From positions 20,973-84,972 of the forward strand of contig CAITMU010000082.1 in assembly GCA_903893565.1 (NCBI GenBank): a DNA stretch of 64,000 nucleotides, read 5' to 3'. Origin of the DNA: an uncultured beta proteobacterium (GTDB taxonomy: Bacteria; Pseudomonadota; Gammaproteobacteria; Burkholderiales; SG8-41). The translations under genes and the position numbers were made by a program. Shown here piece after piece: positions 45,627-54,760 of this stretch; the stretch's first letter is position 1, and the number at the start of each line of letters is the position of its first letter. Under the pieces are notes generated by a model that was not told where the DNA came from, ran no database searches, and saw nothing but the letters and a program-made list of their open reading frames with translations.

Positions 45627-48386
45627 ATGAATACCTTGTTGCTGGTGGATGGATCCTCTTATCTTTATCGTGCTTTTCATGCCCTTCCCGATTTGCGTAG
45701 CACGCGTGGATTGCCCACAGGGGCCATTTATGGCGTTCTGAATATGTTGCGCCGTTTACATAAAGATTATCCTTCGGCTTTAAGTGCTTGTATTTTTGAT
45801 GCAAAGGGTAAAACGTTCCGTGATGATATCTACCCCCAATACAAGGCGAATCGGCCCCCCATGCCGGAGGATTTGGTCGCGCAAATCGCCCCTTTGCATG
45901 AGGCGATTAAGGCGATGGGTTGGCCCCTTTTGATCATTGAAGGGGTGGAGGCCGATGATGTGATTGGGACCTTGGCGCGTATGGCAGAGGCGCGCGATAT
46001 GCAGGTGGTGATCTCCACCGGGGATAAAGATATAACGCAGTTGGTGACAGAAAAAATTACCCTCATCAATACCATGACCAATGAACGGCTTGATCAGGCC
46101 GGAGTGGCGCTTAAGTTTGGGGTCAAACCGGATCGAATTGTGGATTATCTGAGTTTGATCGGCGATAGCGTTGATAATGTTCCTGGGGTGAGTAAAGTGG
46201 GGCCAAAAACGGCGGTGAAGTGGTTAACCCAGTATGAGAGTGTCGACAATCTTGTGGTTCATGCGGCAGAAGTCAGCGGGGTCGTAGGGCAAAATCTGCG
46301 CCAAGCGCTGGAGTGGTTGCCAACGGCTCGTGAACTGCTCCGTATTAAGTGTGATGTGCCGTTGCCGATCACTCTCGAGGATTTAGCCCCCCAAGCGCAG
46401 GATTTGACCACCTTGGCGCGTCTTTATGAAGATCTGGATTTCAAGACCTGGCGCCGTGAACTGGGTGTGGCCTTAAGCGTTACCGCGTCAGAGAGCCCAG
46501 GGAGCGCTCCTCCTATATCGGAGCCCCTGGGGTCAGAAGAGGCGGGTTTGCCGTCACCGCCCGCTTATGTGTTCAATGCCGATCGCCAATACGAGATTGT
46601 GCTGAATGAAGAGCGACTCCAGTATTGGATCCAAACCCTACGCAGCGCCTCATTAACCGCTGTAGATACGGAAACCACGGGATTAAACCCGATGAGTGCT
46701 TCTTTGGTGGGGATTTGTTTTGCGGTAACCCCTGGGCAAGCCGCTTATATTCCCTTGGCACATGATTACCCAGGGGTGGCAGAACAGTTGCCGATGCAAA
46801 GGGTGTTAGATTTATTAAAGCCTTGGTTAGAGGATCCGCAGGCAGCCAAGGTGGGCCAACATATTAAATACGATACCCACGTGTTGGCTAATCACGGCAT
46901 TCAATTACAAGGGGTCGTGCACGACACTTTACTGCAGTCGTATGTACTGGAAAGTCATAAGCCTCATGGGATGGATGATTTAGCGCAAAGGCACTTGAAT
47001 ATGACGCCGATTACCTATGACAGCTTGACCGGCAAGGGGGCCTCACGCATTGGCTTTGAGCAAGTCTGCATTGACACCGCCGGCCCCTATGCTGCGGAGG
47101 ATGCTGATGTGACGTTGCAGTTACATAAGGCGCTTTATCCACAGATTCAGTCGCAGCCCTTGTTGCAACGGGTGTACGAAGAGATGGAAATGCCGGTGAT
47201 GTCAGTGCTGCAGCAGATGGAACGACACGGGGTATTGCTCGATGTGGTTTTGTTAGCACAATTATCGAGTGAATTTGGTATCAAAATGCTGCAAGCGCAA
47301 GAGCACGCTTATGCCGAGGCTGGTCAGCCCTTTAATTTAAACTCTCCCAAACAAATCCAAGAAATTTTATTTGAAAAAAAGGGATTAAAGCCCGTTAAGA
47401 AGACGCCATCGGGGCAGCCTTCGACCGATGAGGAGTCGCTCGAGCAGTTAGCCTTGGACCACCCGTTGCCGCAGTTTATTCTTCAATTTCGTGGTTTGAC
47501 GAAATTAAAATCCACCTATTGCGATAAGTTGCCGACGATGATCAATCCGGCCACAGGCAGAGTGCACACCCATTACGGTCAGGCGATTGCGGTGACGGGG
47601 CGCTTATCAAGTAATGAACCTAACTTACAAAATATTCCCATTCGCACGCCCGAAGGGCGGCGCATTCGTGAGGCTTTTATTGCCCCCAAGGGCCATGTGA
47701 TTATGTCGGCCGATTACTCGCAAATTGAGTTACGTATCATGGCGCATATTTCACAGGATGCCAATTTATTGCGAGCCTTTGCGGCGGGTGAAGATATTCA
47801 TCGAGCCACCGCGGCTGAGATTTTTTCTTTAGAGCCCCGTGAGGTGAGCAGTGAACAACGGCGTTACGCGAAGGTGATCAATTTTGGATTAATTTACGGT
47901 ATGTCAGCTTTTGGTTTGGCCAAGCAACTTGGCTTGGAGCGCTCGGCAGCACAGCAATATATGGACCGTTATTTTGCCCGTTATCCGGGTGTTGATACGT
48001 ATATGAAGCAAACCCGCGAAACGGCACGACAACGCGGTTATGTGGAGACGGTGTTCGGTCGTCGATTGTGGTTGCCTGAAATAAAAAATCTTAATCCCGC
48101 AAGGCGTCAGGCCTCGGAGCGCGCTGCAATTAATGCCCCTATGCAAGGCACAGCAGCGGATCTGATTAAATTAGCTATGATTGCCGTGCATGGTTGGTTA
48201 AAGGCGGAAAAATTAGCCTCGCGACTCGTCATGCAGGTTCACGATGAATTGATTTTAGAAGTGCCTGAGGCGGAAATCGATCGGGTGAAAACCGAGTTGG
48301 CACCGCTTATGAATAATGTGGCGAGTTTGTCGGTGCCCTTAGCGGTGGAGATTGGTATGGGCCCCAATTGGGATCAAGCCCATTAG
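45627..48386 (+). CDS. polA: DNA polymerase I
   Basis: A 919-residue polymerase for repair and Okazaki fragment processing. All three modules are present. The 5' nuclease starts LLLVDGSSYLYRAFHALPDL and includes EGVEADDVIGTLA. The 3'-5' exonuclease retains its metal motif DTET (347-350), so proofreading should be active. The polymerase has GRLSSNEPNLQNIP, MSADYSQIELRIMAHIS and MQVHDELILEVP. ATG 45627 gives the family start MNTLLLVDGSSY; a longer frame from 45534 is unlike homologues. DUF2782 lies upstream, ybiB downstream. Confidence 0.97.
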   Translation: MNTLLLVDGSSYLYRAFHALPDLRSTRGLPTGAIYGVLNMLRRLHKDYPSALSACIFDAKGKTFRDDIYPQYKANRPPMPEDLVAQIAPLHEAIKAMGWPLLIIEGVEADDVIGTLARMAEARDMQVVISTGDKDITQLVTEKITLINTMTNERLDQAGVALKFGVKPDRIVDYLSLIGDSVDNVPGVSKVGPKTAVKWLTQYESVDNLVVHAAEVSGVVGQNLRQALEWLPTARELLRIKCDVPLPITLEDLAPQAQDLTTLARLYEDLDFKTWRRELGVALSVTASESPGSAPPISEPLGSEEAGLPSPPAYVFNADRQYEIVLNEERLQYWIQTLRSASLTAVDTETTGLNPMSASLVGICFAVTPGQAAYIPLAHDYPGVAEQLPMQRVLDLLKPWLEDPQAAKVGQHIKYDTHVLANHGIQLQGVVHDTLLQSYVLESHKPHGMDDLAQRHLNMTPITYDSLTGKGASRIGFEQVCIDTAGPYAAEDADVTLQLHKALYPQIQSQPLLQRVYEEMEMPVMSVLQQMERHGVLLDVVLLAQLSSEFGIKMLQAQEHAYAEAGQPFNLNSPKQIQEILFEKKGLKPVKKTPSGQPSTDEESLEQLALDHPLPQFILQFRGLTKLKSTYCDKLPTMINPATGRVHTHYGQAIAVTGRLSSNEPNLQNIPIRTPEGRRIREAFIAPKGHVIMSADYSQIELRIMAHISQDANLLRAFAAGEDIHRATAAEIFSLEPREVSSEQRRYAKVINFGLIYGMSAFGLAKQLGLERSAAQQYMDRYFARYPGVDTYMKQTRETARQRGYVETVFGRRLWLPEIKNLNPARRQASERAAINAPMQGTAADLIKLAMIAVHGWLKAEKLASRLVMQVHDELILEVPEAEIDRVKTELAPLMNNVASLSVPLAVEIGMGPNWDQAH

Positions 48387-48457
48387 AGGGCAAGGGAAAA
48401 AATTGTCATGTTAAAGGGCTTAGGGTTGGGTTCTTTAGTTCAAAACGATGGGGTGTA

Positions 48458-49390
48458 ATGGATAACGAGCAGTGGAAGTCGGCACTAAAGCAAGTCGGAC
48501 GGGGCCAACATGCCGCCGGTGACTTAAGCGGGGAGGAGGCCTATGCCTTGTTTAGTGCCATGATTCAGGGGCGGGTTACGGACCTAGCCTTAGGCGGACT
48601 TTGGATGGCGCTACGCATTAAAGGCGAATCGCAGGAGGAGTTGCGTGCCTTTTTAGCGGCCAGTGAAAGCGCTTATGTTCATTTGCGGGCCCCAGTGGAG
48701 AGCGTGCCAGTGATCATCCCCGCTTATAACGGAGCGCGCCTATTGCCCAACCTGACGCTCCTATTGGCCCATTTGATTGCGCGTGAAGGGGTTCCAGTTT
48801 TGCTTCAAGGCAGTTTACAAGAGGCCGGGCGAGTCAGTAGTTTTGAAGTGTTTGAGGCGCTGGGCGGAACCGCGGCTAAAAGCCATGAAGAGGCAGAGCG
48901 GGCCTTGGCAGAAAAACGCTTAAGTTTTATTCCCTTGCTCACTCTGGCTCCCGCTTTGGCGCGTTTATTGGCGTTAAGGCAAGTGATGGGGGTGAGAAGT
49001 TCGATACATACGGTGGTCAAGATGCTACAACCGTTTACGGGCCCTGCGGTTAGACTGGTGAGTGTCACCCATCCGGAATATGTGAAACGTATGCGAGAAT
49101 TTTTTGTAGCCGAAAAAGCACCCGTGCTTTTACTGCGTGGCACAGAGGGTGAGGCGGTGGCGCATCCACGACGTGCTCCGCAGATGGAGTGGCTCTACCA
49201 AGGGCAGGTTGAGAGCTGGGCTACGGTAGCCGAAGAATCCCCTTTGTTGCCTGCTTCGCGGGAGGCCAAGGTGACGGCTGATTGGATTGTACAGGCTTTG
49301 GACGGCTTGCAGCCGATACCGGCGGCGATTGCTTATCAGGCGCAGTGTTGCGTAAGAGCGGCGCGAGCGGTGGCGCGCTCGGCAAGATAG
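48458..49390 (+). CDS. ybiB: YbiB/TrpD2-family DNA-binding protein
   Basis: A 310-residue relative of anthranilate phosphoribosyltransferase lacking its catalytic glycine motif. It has the helical N-terminal domain (GDLSGEEAYALFSAMIQGRV), then RIKGESQEELRAFLAA and MGVRSSIHTVVKMLQPF, as in E. coli YbiB, which binds nucleic acid without sequence preference and is induced in the SOS response. ATG 48458 follows GGGGTG, and the frame extends to 48368 over the polA end. It converges on cysB with only 12 bases between stops. Confidence 0.88.
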   Translation: MDNEQWKSALKQVGRGQHAAGDLSGEEAYALFSAMIQGRVTDLALGGLWMALRIKGESQEELRAFLAASESAYVHLRAPVESVPVIIPAYNGARLLPNLTLLLAHLIAREGVPVLLQGSLQEAGRVSSFEVFEALGGTAAKSHEEAERALAEKRLSFIPLLTLAPALARLLALRQVMGVRSSIHTVVKMLQPFTGPAVRLVSVTHPEYVKRMREFFVAEKAPVLLLRGTEGEAVAHPRRAPQMEWLYQGQVESWATVAEESPLLPASREAKVTADWIVQALDGLQPIPAAIAYQAQCCVRAARAVARSAR

Positions 49391-49402
49391 ATAGGGCTTT
49401 GA

Positions 49403-50335
49403 TTAGTCGTGAGGCTTCGCTCTTAAGGCCTGAAGAAGCGTGTCTCGAGTCAGAGCAGGGGCAAATAGTTCGATAAAGTCATAGCAGTAAGTGCGTAGTC
49501 TAACGCCGCGACGGATGGCCAGACGTGTCACGCTACTTTTGAATAAATGCTGGGCTTTCAAACACACGAGGTCGTTATCGCTTCTTTCATCAAAAGCCAT
49601 TGCAGCGATAATGCCAATACCCAAGCCTTCGCGAACATAGGTCTTGATGACATCGGAGTCTAGGGCCGTTAAGACGATATCGGGGGTGAGTCCCGCCCGC
49701 GCGAACGCTTCATCGATTTTAGGGCGTCCCGTGTAAATCACTTCATAGGTCACAATGGGGTATTGCGCTAAATCTTGCAGGGTGGGTTGGCGCGTTTGTG
49801 CCAAGGGGTGGTTTTGGGGCACGACAATCACGTGACTCCACTCATAGCAGGGGAAACTAATGAGGTCGGTGGCCAGGGCAAGAGACTCGGTGGCAATGCC
49901 TAAGTCGGCTTCGCCGCTCCTGACCGTTTCGACGATGCGTTGTGGTTCGGCCTGATGAAAGGCAAGTTTGACCTGGGGAAACACTCGACGAAACCGTGCC
50001 ACCACGGAGGGTAAAACGTAGCGAGCCTGGGTGTGGGTGGTGGCCACGACCAATTCACCCACGTCATGCTGGCGAAAATCGGCGGCGGCGGTTTTGAGGT
50101 TGTTTTGTTCTTGTAGCAACCGTTCGATGATGGGGGCTAGGACTAAGCCAGCGCTGGTATGGCCCACCAAGCGTTTGCCGCGGCGGATAAACAATTCCAC
50201 CCCTAACTCGAGCTCCAACTCATGAATTTGCCGACTGATCGCCGGTTGGGTGCTGTTGAGCTTTTGGGCTACTTGGGTGAGGTTAAATTGCTGATGCGCC
50301 ACTTGCTGCGCAGCCCGCAGTTGTTGAATATTCAT
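49403..50335 (-). CDS. cysB: LysR-type regulator CysB
   Basis: A 310-residue LysR-family activator of cysteine and sulfur-assimilation genes. The N-terminal helix-turn-helix is NLTQVAQKLNSTQPAISRQIHELE. The effector domain has GELVVATTHTQARYVLP, typical for CysB, whose ligand is O- or N-acetylserine. It continues with TALDSDVIKTYVREGLGIGIIA. It faces cysI with 135 bases between, the arrangement expected for a regulator of that operon. ATG 50335 starts MNIQQLRAAQQ. Confidence 0.94.
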   Translation of the reverse strand: MNIQQLRAAQQVAHQQFNLTQVAQKLNSTQPAISRQIHELELELGVELFIRRGKRLVGHTSAGLVLAPIIERLLQEQNNLKTAAADFRQHDVGELVVATTHTQARYVLPSVVARFRRVFPQVKLAFHQAEPQRIVETVRSGEADLGIATESLALATDLISFPCYEWSHVIVVPQNHPLAQTRQPTLQDLAQYPIVTYEVIYTGRPKIDEAFARAGLTPDIVLTALDSDVIKTYVREGLGIGIIAAMAFDERSDNDLVCLKAQHLFKSSVTRLAIRRGVRLRTYCYDFIELFAPALTRDTLLQALRAKPHD

Positions 50336-50470
50336 ATATGAAAAACAGATACATAAATGACAAAATAGTCTTTTACATCATAAGTTAATTAAGCGAGAAT
50401 TGCTACCTTTTGTCTATTTCCTCTGATGCAGGGGATAGTAAAGATTAATCATTGAAAAACAAAGGTTTGC
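50336..50470. promoter_or_regulatory. cysB-cysI divergent control region
   Basis: An AT-rich 135-base region between a LysR-type gene and its likely target. It contains CATAAGTTAATTAAG (50379-50393), a candidate CysB half-site area, and TTGTCT (50410-50415) followed after 18 bases by GATAGT (50434-50439) as a weak sigma-70 promoter for cysI. The spacing to ATG 50471 allows a short leader. Weak promoters are usual for activator-dependent genes. Confidence 0.4.
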
Positions 50471-52171
50471 ATGTATAGATATGATGAAATTGATGAGCGG
50501 ATTGTCAGCGAACGGATCGATCAGTTCAGGGATCAGACAACCCGATTTCTAAGTGGGAAATTGTCTGAAGACGACTTCAAGCCCTTAAGGCTTCAAAATG
50601 GTTTGTATGTGCAAAAGCACGCACCGATGTTAAGAGTGGCTATACCTTATGGCTTGGTCAATTCGAGTCAAATGCGTATGTTTGCCCATATTGCCAAAGT
50701 GTATGATCGAGGTTATGGTCATTTTTCGACTCGGCAAAATATCCAGTTTAATTGGCCGCGCTTGGCCCAAGTGCCGGATATCTTAGCGGACCTGGCTCGC
50801 GTGCAAATGCACGGTATTCAAACCAGTGGCAATTGTATTAGAAATATCACGTGTGATCATTTGGCGGGGATTGCGACAGACGAGATTGTGAATCCCTTAG
50901 TGTGGTGTGAAATATTACGCCAATGGTCGACATTTCATCCCGAATTCGCTTTTTTACCGCGAAAGTTCAAAATTGCCGTCTCAGGTTCCGAACAGGACCG
51001 GGCAGCGACCTTATTGCATGATATTGGTCTACAGGCCGTGCGTAATGATCAAGGCGATGTGGGTTTTCGTGTGGCCATCGGTGGTGGCTTGGGGCGCACC
51101 CCAATCTTGGGTCAGGTCATAAACGAATTTTTGCCTTGGTCAGACTTGTTGACCTTTTTAGATGCCGTGCTACGGGTGTATAACCGATATGGGCGCCGCG
51201 ATAATATTTACAAAGCGCGTATAAAAATTTTGGTGAAAGAAAAAACCCTGCCGCAGATTTCCAAGGAAGTCCATGCCGAATGGGCGGCTTTAAAGGGGGG
51301 GCAAGGCACGTTGACTCGCGAGATGGTGGATGCGATGGCTGCCCGTTTTACGGTGACCGCGTATCGTAGCTTGGCCGATGTCAATGAATTACTCGAAGCA
51401 CAGCGCAAAGCGCAACCCGGTTTTGCAAGATGGTGCGAGCGTAATGTACACGCCCATAAAGTAGCCGGTTATGCCGCGGTCAGTTTGTCATTAAAGCGCT
51501 CAGGAGTGCCTCCCGGGGACGTGAGTGCGGAGCAACTGGAGGCGATTGCCGATCTAGCGGATCGTTATAGTTTGAGTGAATTACGCGTCACTCATGAGCA
51601 AAATTTGATTTTGCCCGATGTGGAGCAAAGTCAATTGGCCCTTTTATGGCAAGAGGCCAAGCAGTTGGGGTTGGCAACGCCCAATATCGGTTTATTAACT
51701 AACATCATAGCGTGCCCTGGCGGCGACTTTTGTTCGCTCGCCAACGCGGTGTCGATACCGGTGGCGATGGCGATTGAAGAGCGTTTCGATCGCCTCGACT
51801 ATGTGCACGATATCGGTGAGCTTGATTTGAACATCTCTGGCTGTATGAATTCTTGTGGCCATCATCATATTGGTCATATTGGTATTCTGGGTGTCGATAA
51901 GGCGGGGGAGGAGTGGTATCAAATCTCTATTGGCGGTGATCAGGGTAACCGCGCTGCCTTGGGTAAGGTGATTGGCCCGTCCTTTGCAAGGCACGATGTG
52001 CCGGAGGTCGTGGAAAAATTAATTGACTTATATTTAACCAAACGTGAGTCGCAAGAAGATCGCTTCATCGATGTGGTGCAGCGAGTGGGTATCGAACCTT
52101 TTAAAAAGCATGTTTATGGCAACGTTGATAAAAAACAAACAAATCACACAAGACCACTGGCAAACGCTTGA
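50471..52171 (+). CDS. cysI: siroheme-dependent sulfite reductase, hemoprotein
   Basis: A 566-residue nitrite/sulfite reductase-family protein reducing sulfite to sulfide with six electrons. The siroheme-4Fe-4S ligands are CPGGDFC (Cys415, Cys421) and GCMNSCG (Cys458, Cys462). The substrate arginine region is RGYGHFSTRQNIQFNW and GIQTSGNCIRNITCD. Position with cysB, DUF934 and siroheme genes supports sulfite rather than nitrite. Electrons probably come from ferredoxin or a separate flavoprotein, since no cysJ is present. It overlaps the next gene by about 60 bases. Confidence 0.93.
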   Translation: MYRYDEIDERIVSERIDQFRDQTTRFLSGKLSEDDFKPLRLQNGLYVQKHAPMLRVAIPYGLVNSSQMRMFAHIAKVYDRGYGHFSTRQNIQFNWPRLAQVPDILADLARVQMHGIQTSGNCIRNITCDHLAGIATDEIVNPLVWCEILRQWSTFHPEFAFLPRKFKIAVSGSEQDRAATLLHDIGLQAVRNDQGDVGFRVAIGGGLGRTPILGQVINEFLPWSDLLTFLDAVLRVYNRYGRRDNIYKARIKILVKEKTLPQISKEVHAEWAALKGGQGTLTREMVDAMAARFTVTAYRSLADVNELLEAQRKAQPGFARWCERNVHAHKVAGYAAVSLSLKRSGVPPGDVSAEQLEAIADLADRYSLSELRVTHEQNLILPDVEQSQLALLWQEAKQLGLATPNIGLLTNIIACPGGDFCSLANAVSIPVAMAIEERFDRLDYVHDIGELDLNISGCMNSCGHHHIGHIGILGVDKAGEEWYQISIGGDQGNRAALGKVIGPSFARHDVPEVVEKLIDLYLTKRESQEDRFIDVVQRVGIEPFKKHVYGNVDKKQTNHTRPLANA

Positions 52172-52658
52172 TAGCCAGGGTGAGACGCCTCACTTCGAGT
52201 CCTCCACGGTAGGCGATTGGCTCGTACCTTTATCGGTATGGACGGCGCAGTCGCACGTTTTATGTGCGAGGGGCGGACGTAATGGGGTAATACTTCAGAA
52301 TACGGATGATCCCCAGTTGCTGGTGAATGATTTCGATCGATTAGCGCTCATCGCCGTTCATTTTCCAAAATTCACGGATGGAAGAGGCTATTCGGTGGCG
52401 CGTTTATTGCGACGTTTGGGCTGGAAGGGTGAATTAAGAGCCGTAGGGGATGTGTTACGGGACCAACTCTTTTACATGACGCGATGTGGGTTTGATGCCT
52501 TTTTGATGCGTGCCGATCAGGATGGACAGAGCGCGTTAAAATCATTTAAAGACTTTTCTGTTCCCTACCAACCGGCTATCGATGCAGGGTTTCGCTTCGT
52601 AGGGGACGCGAAGTCTGTTGCCAGTGCCCCGAGCGTTGTAACCGTCAATCCATGGTAG
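52110..52658 (+). CDS. DUF934 family protein
   Basis: A protein of about 182 residues placed after cysI, as DUF934 genes are in many betaproteobacteria. Recognisable are LIAVHFPKFTDGRGYSVA, RLGWKGELRAVGDVLRDQL and the Cys in TRCGFDAFLMR, all DUF934 features. A role in sulfite reduction or electron supply is suspected for the family; no biochemistry is visible. Start is ATG 52110 or 52116 inside the cysI end (overlap up to 62 bases); neither has a clear ribosome site, suggesting coupling. cysH, which commonly follows, is missing here. Confidence 0.87.
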   Translation: MFMATLIKNKQITQDHWQTLDSQGETPHFESSTVGDWLVPLSVWTAQSHVLCARGGRNGVILQNTDDPQLLVNDFDRLALIAVHFPKFTDGRGYSVARLLRRLGWKGELRAVGDVLRDQLFYMTRCGFDAFLMRADQDGQSALKSFKDFSVPYQPAIDAGFRFVGDAKSVASAPSVVTVNPW

Positions 52659-52674
52659 ACCGAGGGTCTTTGTC

Positions 52675-53457
52675 GTGAGCCAACCGGACAGCGCAACCGT
52701 TTATTTGGTGGGAGCCGGTCCTGGGGCAGTCGATTTACTCACTGTGCGTGCGGCCCGCTTGCTAGCGCGTGCGCAAGTGGTCTTTCATGATGCCTTGGTT
52801 AATCCTGAGATTTTAGCTTTGGCGCCTCAGGCGCAAATGGTGGCAGTGGGTAAAAGAAGTGGGCGACATTCCACGGCCCAGCGATTTATTAATAAGCAGT
52901 TAGTTGACGCGGCACAAAAGTATCAGATCATCGTGCGCTTAAAAGGGGGAGACCCGATGCTGTTTGGGCGTGCGCAGGAGGAAATCTCAGCGCTCACTCA
53001 GGCGGGAATTACGATTGAGATTGTGCCTGGCGTGAGTGCGGCCTTTGCCGCGAGTGCCCAATTACAATGCTCCTTGAGCCAACGGGCTTTAGCGCGAAGC
53101 GTGGTGTTTGCTACGCCACGGCAAGCGAAGGGCTCGGTGGATAACACCTGGGCACGAGCGGTGGCCGCCGCGGATACCGCGGTGCTTTATATGGCAGCCG
53201 GTCAGGCTGATCAAGTCAGTGCGGCATTAATACACGAGGGTGTGCCGGGGGAGCGTACGGTTGCCATTGTGGAGAATGTGAGTCTGGCAGAGACGCGCTG
53301 TAGGATCTGCACTGTGGCAAGTATGGCGCATGCGGCTAAAAATTTAGGCTCAGGGCCCGCGGTGGTGATGATCGGGCAAGTCTATGCGCATTTAAGACAG
53401 GTAATGGAGTCGGAGTGGACAGAGCAATCAACGCGGTTGGGTCTGGGTTCTGCCTGA
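52675..53457 (+). CDS. cobA: uroporphyrinogen-III C-methyltransferase (SUMT)
   Basis: A 260-residue S-adenosylmethionine-dependent enzyme methylating uroporphyrinogen III at C2 and C7 to precorrin-2, the branch point to siroheme and cobalamin. The opening VYLVGAGPGAVDLLTVRAARLL and RLKGGDPMLFGRAQEE are diagnostic, with VPGVSAAFA and the AdoMet loop YMAAGQAD. It lacks the CysG dehydrogenase/ferrochelatase half. GTG start, 17 bases after the DUF934 stop. Its job here is probably to feed siroheme to CysI. Confidence 0.95.
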   Translation: MSQPDSATVYLVGAGPGAVDLLTVRAARLLARAQVVFHDALVNPEILALAPQAQMVAVGKRSGRHSTAQRFINKQLVDAAQKYQIIVRLKGGDPMLFGRAQEEISALTQAGITIEIVPGVSAAFAASAQLQCSLSQRALARSVVFATPRQAKGSVDNTWARAVAAADTAVLYMAAGQADQVSAALIHEGVPGERTVAIVENVSLAETRCRICTVASMAHAAKNLGSGPAVVMIGQVYAHLRQVMESEWTEQSTRLGLGSA

Positions 53458-53523
53458 TGGTCGCGCTACAAGGCGTAAGGGCCGTGTCGGGTCTGCCCGA
53501 ATTTCACAGAAGGGGGGGTGTTC

Positions 53524-53928
53524 ATGAGCGCACAAAACAAAACGCCGCATAGCGTGCCATCAGAGTCGGGTATTATTCTTTTGGCCCATGGTTCACGACA
53601 GCCGGCTTGGCGTGAGCCTTTTGATTTAATTTTGACTCAGATTGCGAGCCAAAGTAAAGGCCCAGCCATTTTAGCGTTTGGTGAATTTATGCAGCCGGAT
53701 TTATCCCAAGCCGTTAAAACGCTCGCGCTATCGGGGGTCAAAAGAGCGGTCATAGTGCCTCTTTTTTTAGGCGGGGGTATACATGTGAGAAGTGACTTAC
53801 CTGCTTTGGCGCAAAAGGCTCGTGAAGAAAGTGGAATGGAATTAACTGTGGCAGAGGCCATCGGTCAAGTGCCGGAGGTTTTGCAAGCGATCGCGGTGTA
53901 TAGCTTACGTTTGAGTGAGTCGTTTTAA
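53524..53928 (+). CDS. CbiX/SirB-type sirohydrochlorin chelatase
   Basis: A 134-residue single-domain class II chelatase inserting Fe or Co into sirohydrochlorin. LLAHGSRQPAW supplies the metal-binding His, and VIVPLFLGGGIHVRSDLP the second His-containing site. The short size matches CbiX-S or a half-SirB that would dimerise. After cobA, iron insertion to siroheme is the natural role. Start ATG 53524 follows a GGGGGG run; GTG 53518 is also in frame. The NAD-dependent precorrin-2 dehydrogenase needed between the two steps is not in this cluster. Confidence 0.87.
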   Translation: MSAQNKTPHSVPSESGIILLAHGSRQPAWREPFDLILTQIASQSKGPAILAFGEFMQPDLSQAVKTLALSGVKRAVIVPLFLGGGIHVRSDLPALAQKAREESGMELTVAEAIGQVPEVLQAIAVYSLRLSESF

Positions 53929-53947
53929 AAAATTTCACAGGTATTCT

Positions 53948-53990
53948 CGAGCGCTTTAGTGGGAGGCCGAAAGCCAGGATGAAGCGCTCG
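53948..53990 (+). promoter_or_regulatory. strong hairpin with B12-box-like string downstream of cbiX
   Basis: CGAGCGCTT (53948-53956) and AAGCGCTCG (53982-53990) form a perfect 9-base stem. The loop contains GGC-cgaaa-GCC and the string AAGCCAGGA (53971-53979), which matches the start of the conserved B12 box of cobalamin riboswitches. The upstream riboswitch core (CCGCAACGG-type) is absent, and no T-run follows for termination. It sits 20 bases after the chelatase stop. Confidence 0.4.
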
Positions 53991-54008
53991 ATAAGCATAG
54001 GTCATTGC

Positions 54009-54028
54009 CAAACCCAGTCAAACCCAGT
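54009..54028. repeat. tandem 10-base repeat
   Basis: Two exact copies of CAAACCCAGT, head to tail, in the gap between cbiX and the TlpA-like gene. One helical turn per copy would suit adjacent binding of a regulator, but no factor is known to me for this sequence. Confidence 0.4.
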
Positions 54029-54151
54029 GGATAGATTTTCAGACGCTAGCGCGCAAAAGATAGTCGGATCTATTGTGATACAGTGGGATACTATTTGGGT
54101 CGATGGATTCAGAAGAATCTCGACAAAAGACTTTTTTAGAAACCCTTTCCC

Positions 54152-54760
54152 ATGAAACGGATTTTGCAAGCCCTTCGACAAAGCAGACGAACCCCAAGGT
54201 GGGTGAGTGTTTTGGTTTTTTCCGTGTTAGTGATCGTTTTTTCTTGGCCTCAATGGCGCAACTCAACCCCGTTGGCACCATTGGTGACGTTTCAGACCAT
54301 CAGTGGCCAAAATATTGCCTTAGAATCGCTTCGAGGTAAGGTTGTGGTGGTTCATTTTTGGGCAACCGATTGCTCCATTTGCATCAAAGAAATGCCACAA
54401 ATGGTAAAACTACAACAACATTATGCCAGTCGTGACTATGCCATGATTGCTGTTGCGATGTGGTATGACCCCCCCAATCACGTGATGAGCTTTGCCCAGC
54501 AGTGGCATTTGCCCTTTGAGGTGGCTTATGACCCTCTGGGAGAGTTGGCACGGGTGTTTGGAGATGTGTTGGCCACTCCCACTACGCTCGTGATAGACCC
54601 GCAGGGCCATTTATTAAGTCGGATGGTGGGAGCGGTTGACTTTAAAAAACTCTATGCGTTGATCGATGCGCAATTAAGCCCTAGCCCCCCTAAGCCTATT
54701 TTGTTAAGGGCGGCGCTAGAAGGCGGTGGTAGCGGGAGCCCACCGTTGGCAGGTATTTAA
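54152..54760 (+). CDS. TlpA/ResA-type thioredoxin-fold protein
   Basis: A 202-residue membrane-anchored periplasmic thiol-disulfide protein. One N-terminal hydrophobic anchor ([14 protein letters not shown]) is followed by [16 protein letters not shown] with the redox pair CSIC (about residues 75-78) and the cis-Pro region [13 protein letters not shown]. TlpA-like proteins keep thiols reduced for cytochrome c maturation or copper insertion into oxidases. No cytochrome maturation genes are adjacent, though the window has several c-type cytochromes. Stop codon overlaps the convergent lipA stop by four bases. ATG 54152; no good Shine-Dalgarno seen. Confidence 0.87.
   Translation: MKRILQALRQSRRTPRWVSVLVFSVLVIVFSWPQWRNSTPLAPLVTFQTISGQNIALESLRGKVVVVHFWATDCSICIKEMPQMVKLQQHYASRDYAMIAVAMWYDPPNHVMSFAQQWHLPFEVAYDPLGELARVFGDVLATPTTLVIDPQGHLLSRMVGAVDFKKLYALIDAQLSPSPPKPILLRAALEGGGSGSPPLAGI

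Noticed and set aside
53948..53990. Complete cobalamin riboswitch after cbiX
   Set aside because: Only a B12-box-like string is present; the conserved upstream core would have to lie within the cbiX coding sequence and I do not see it.
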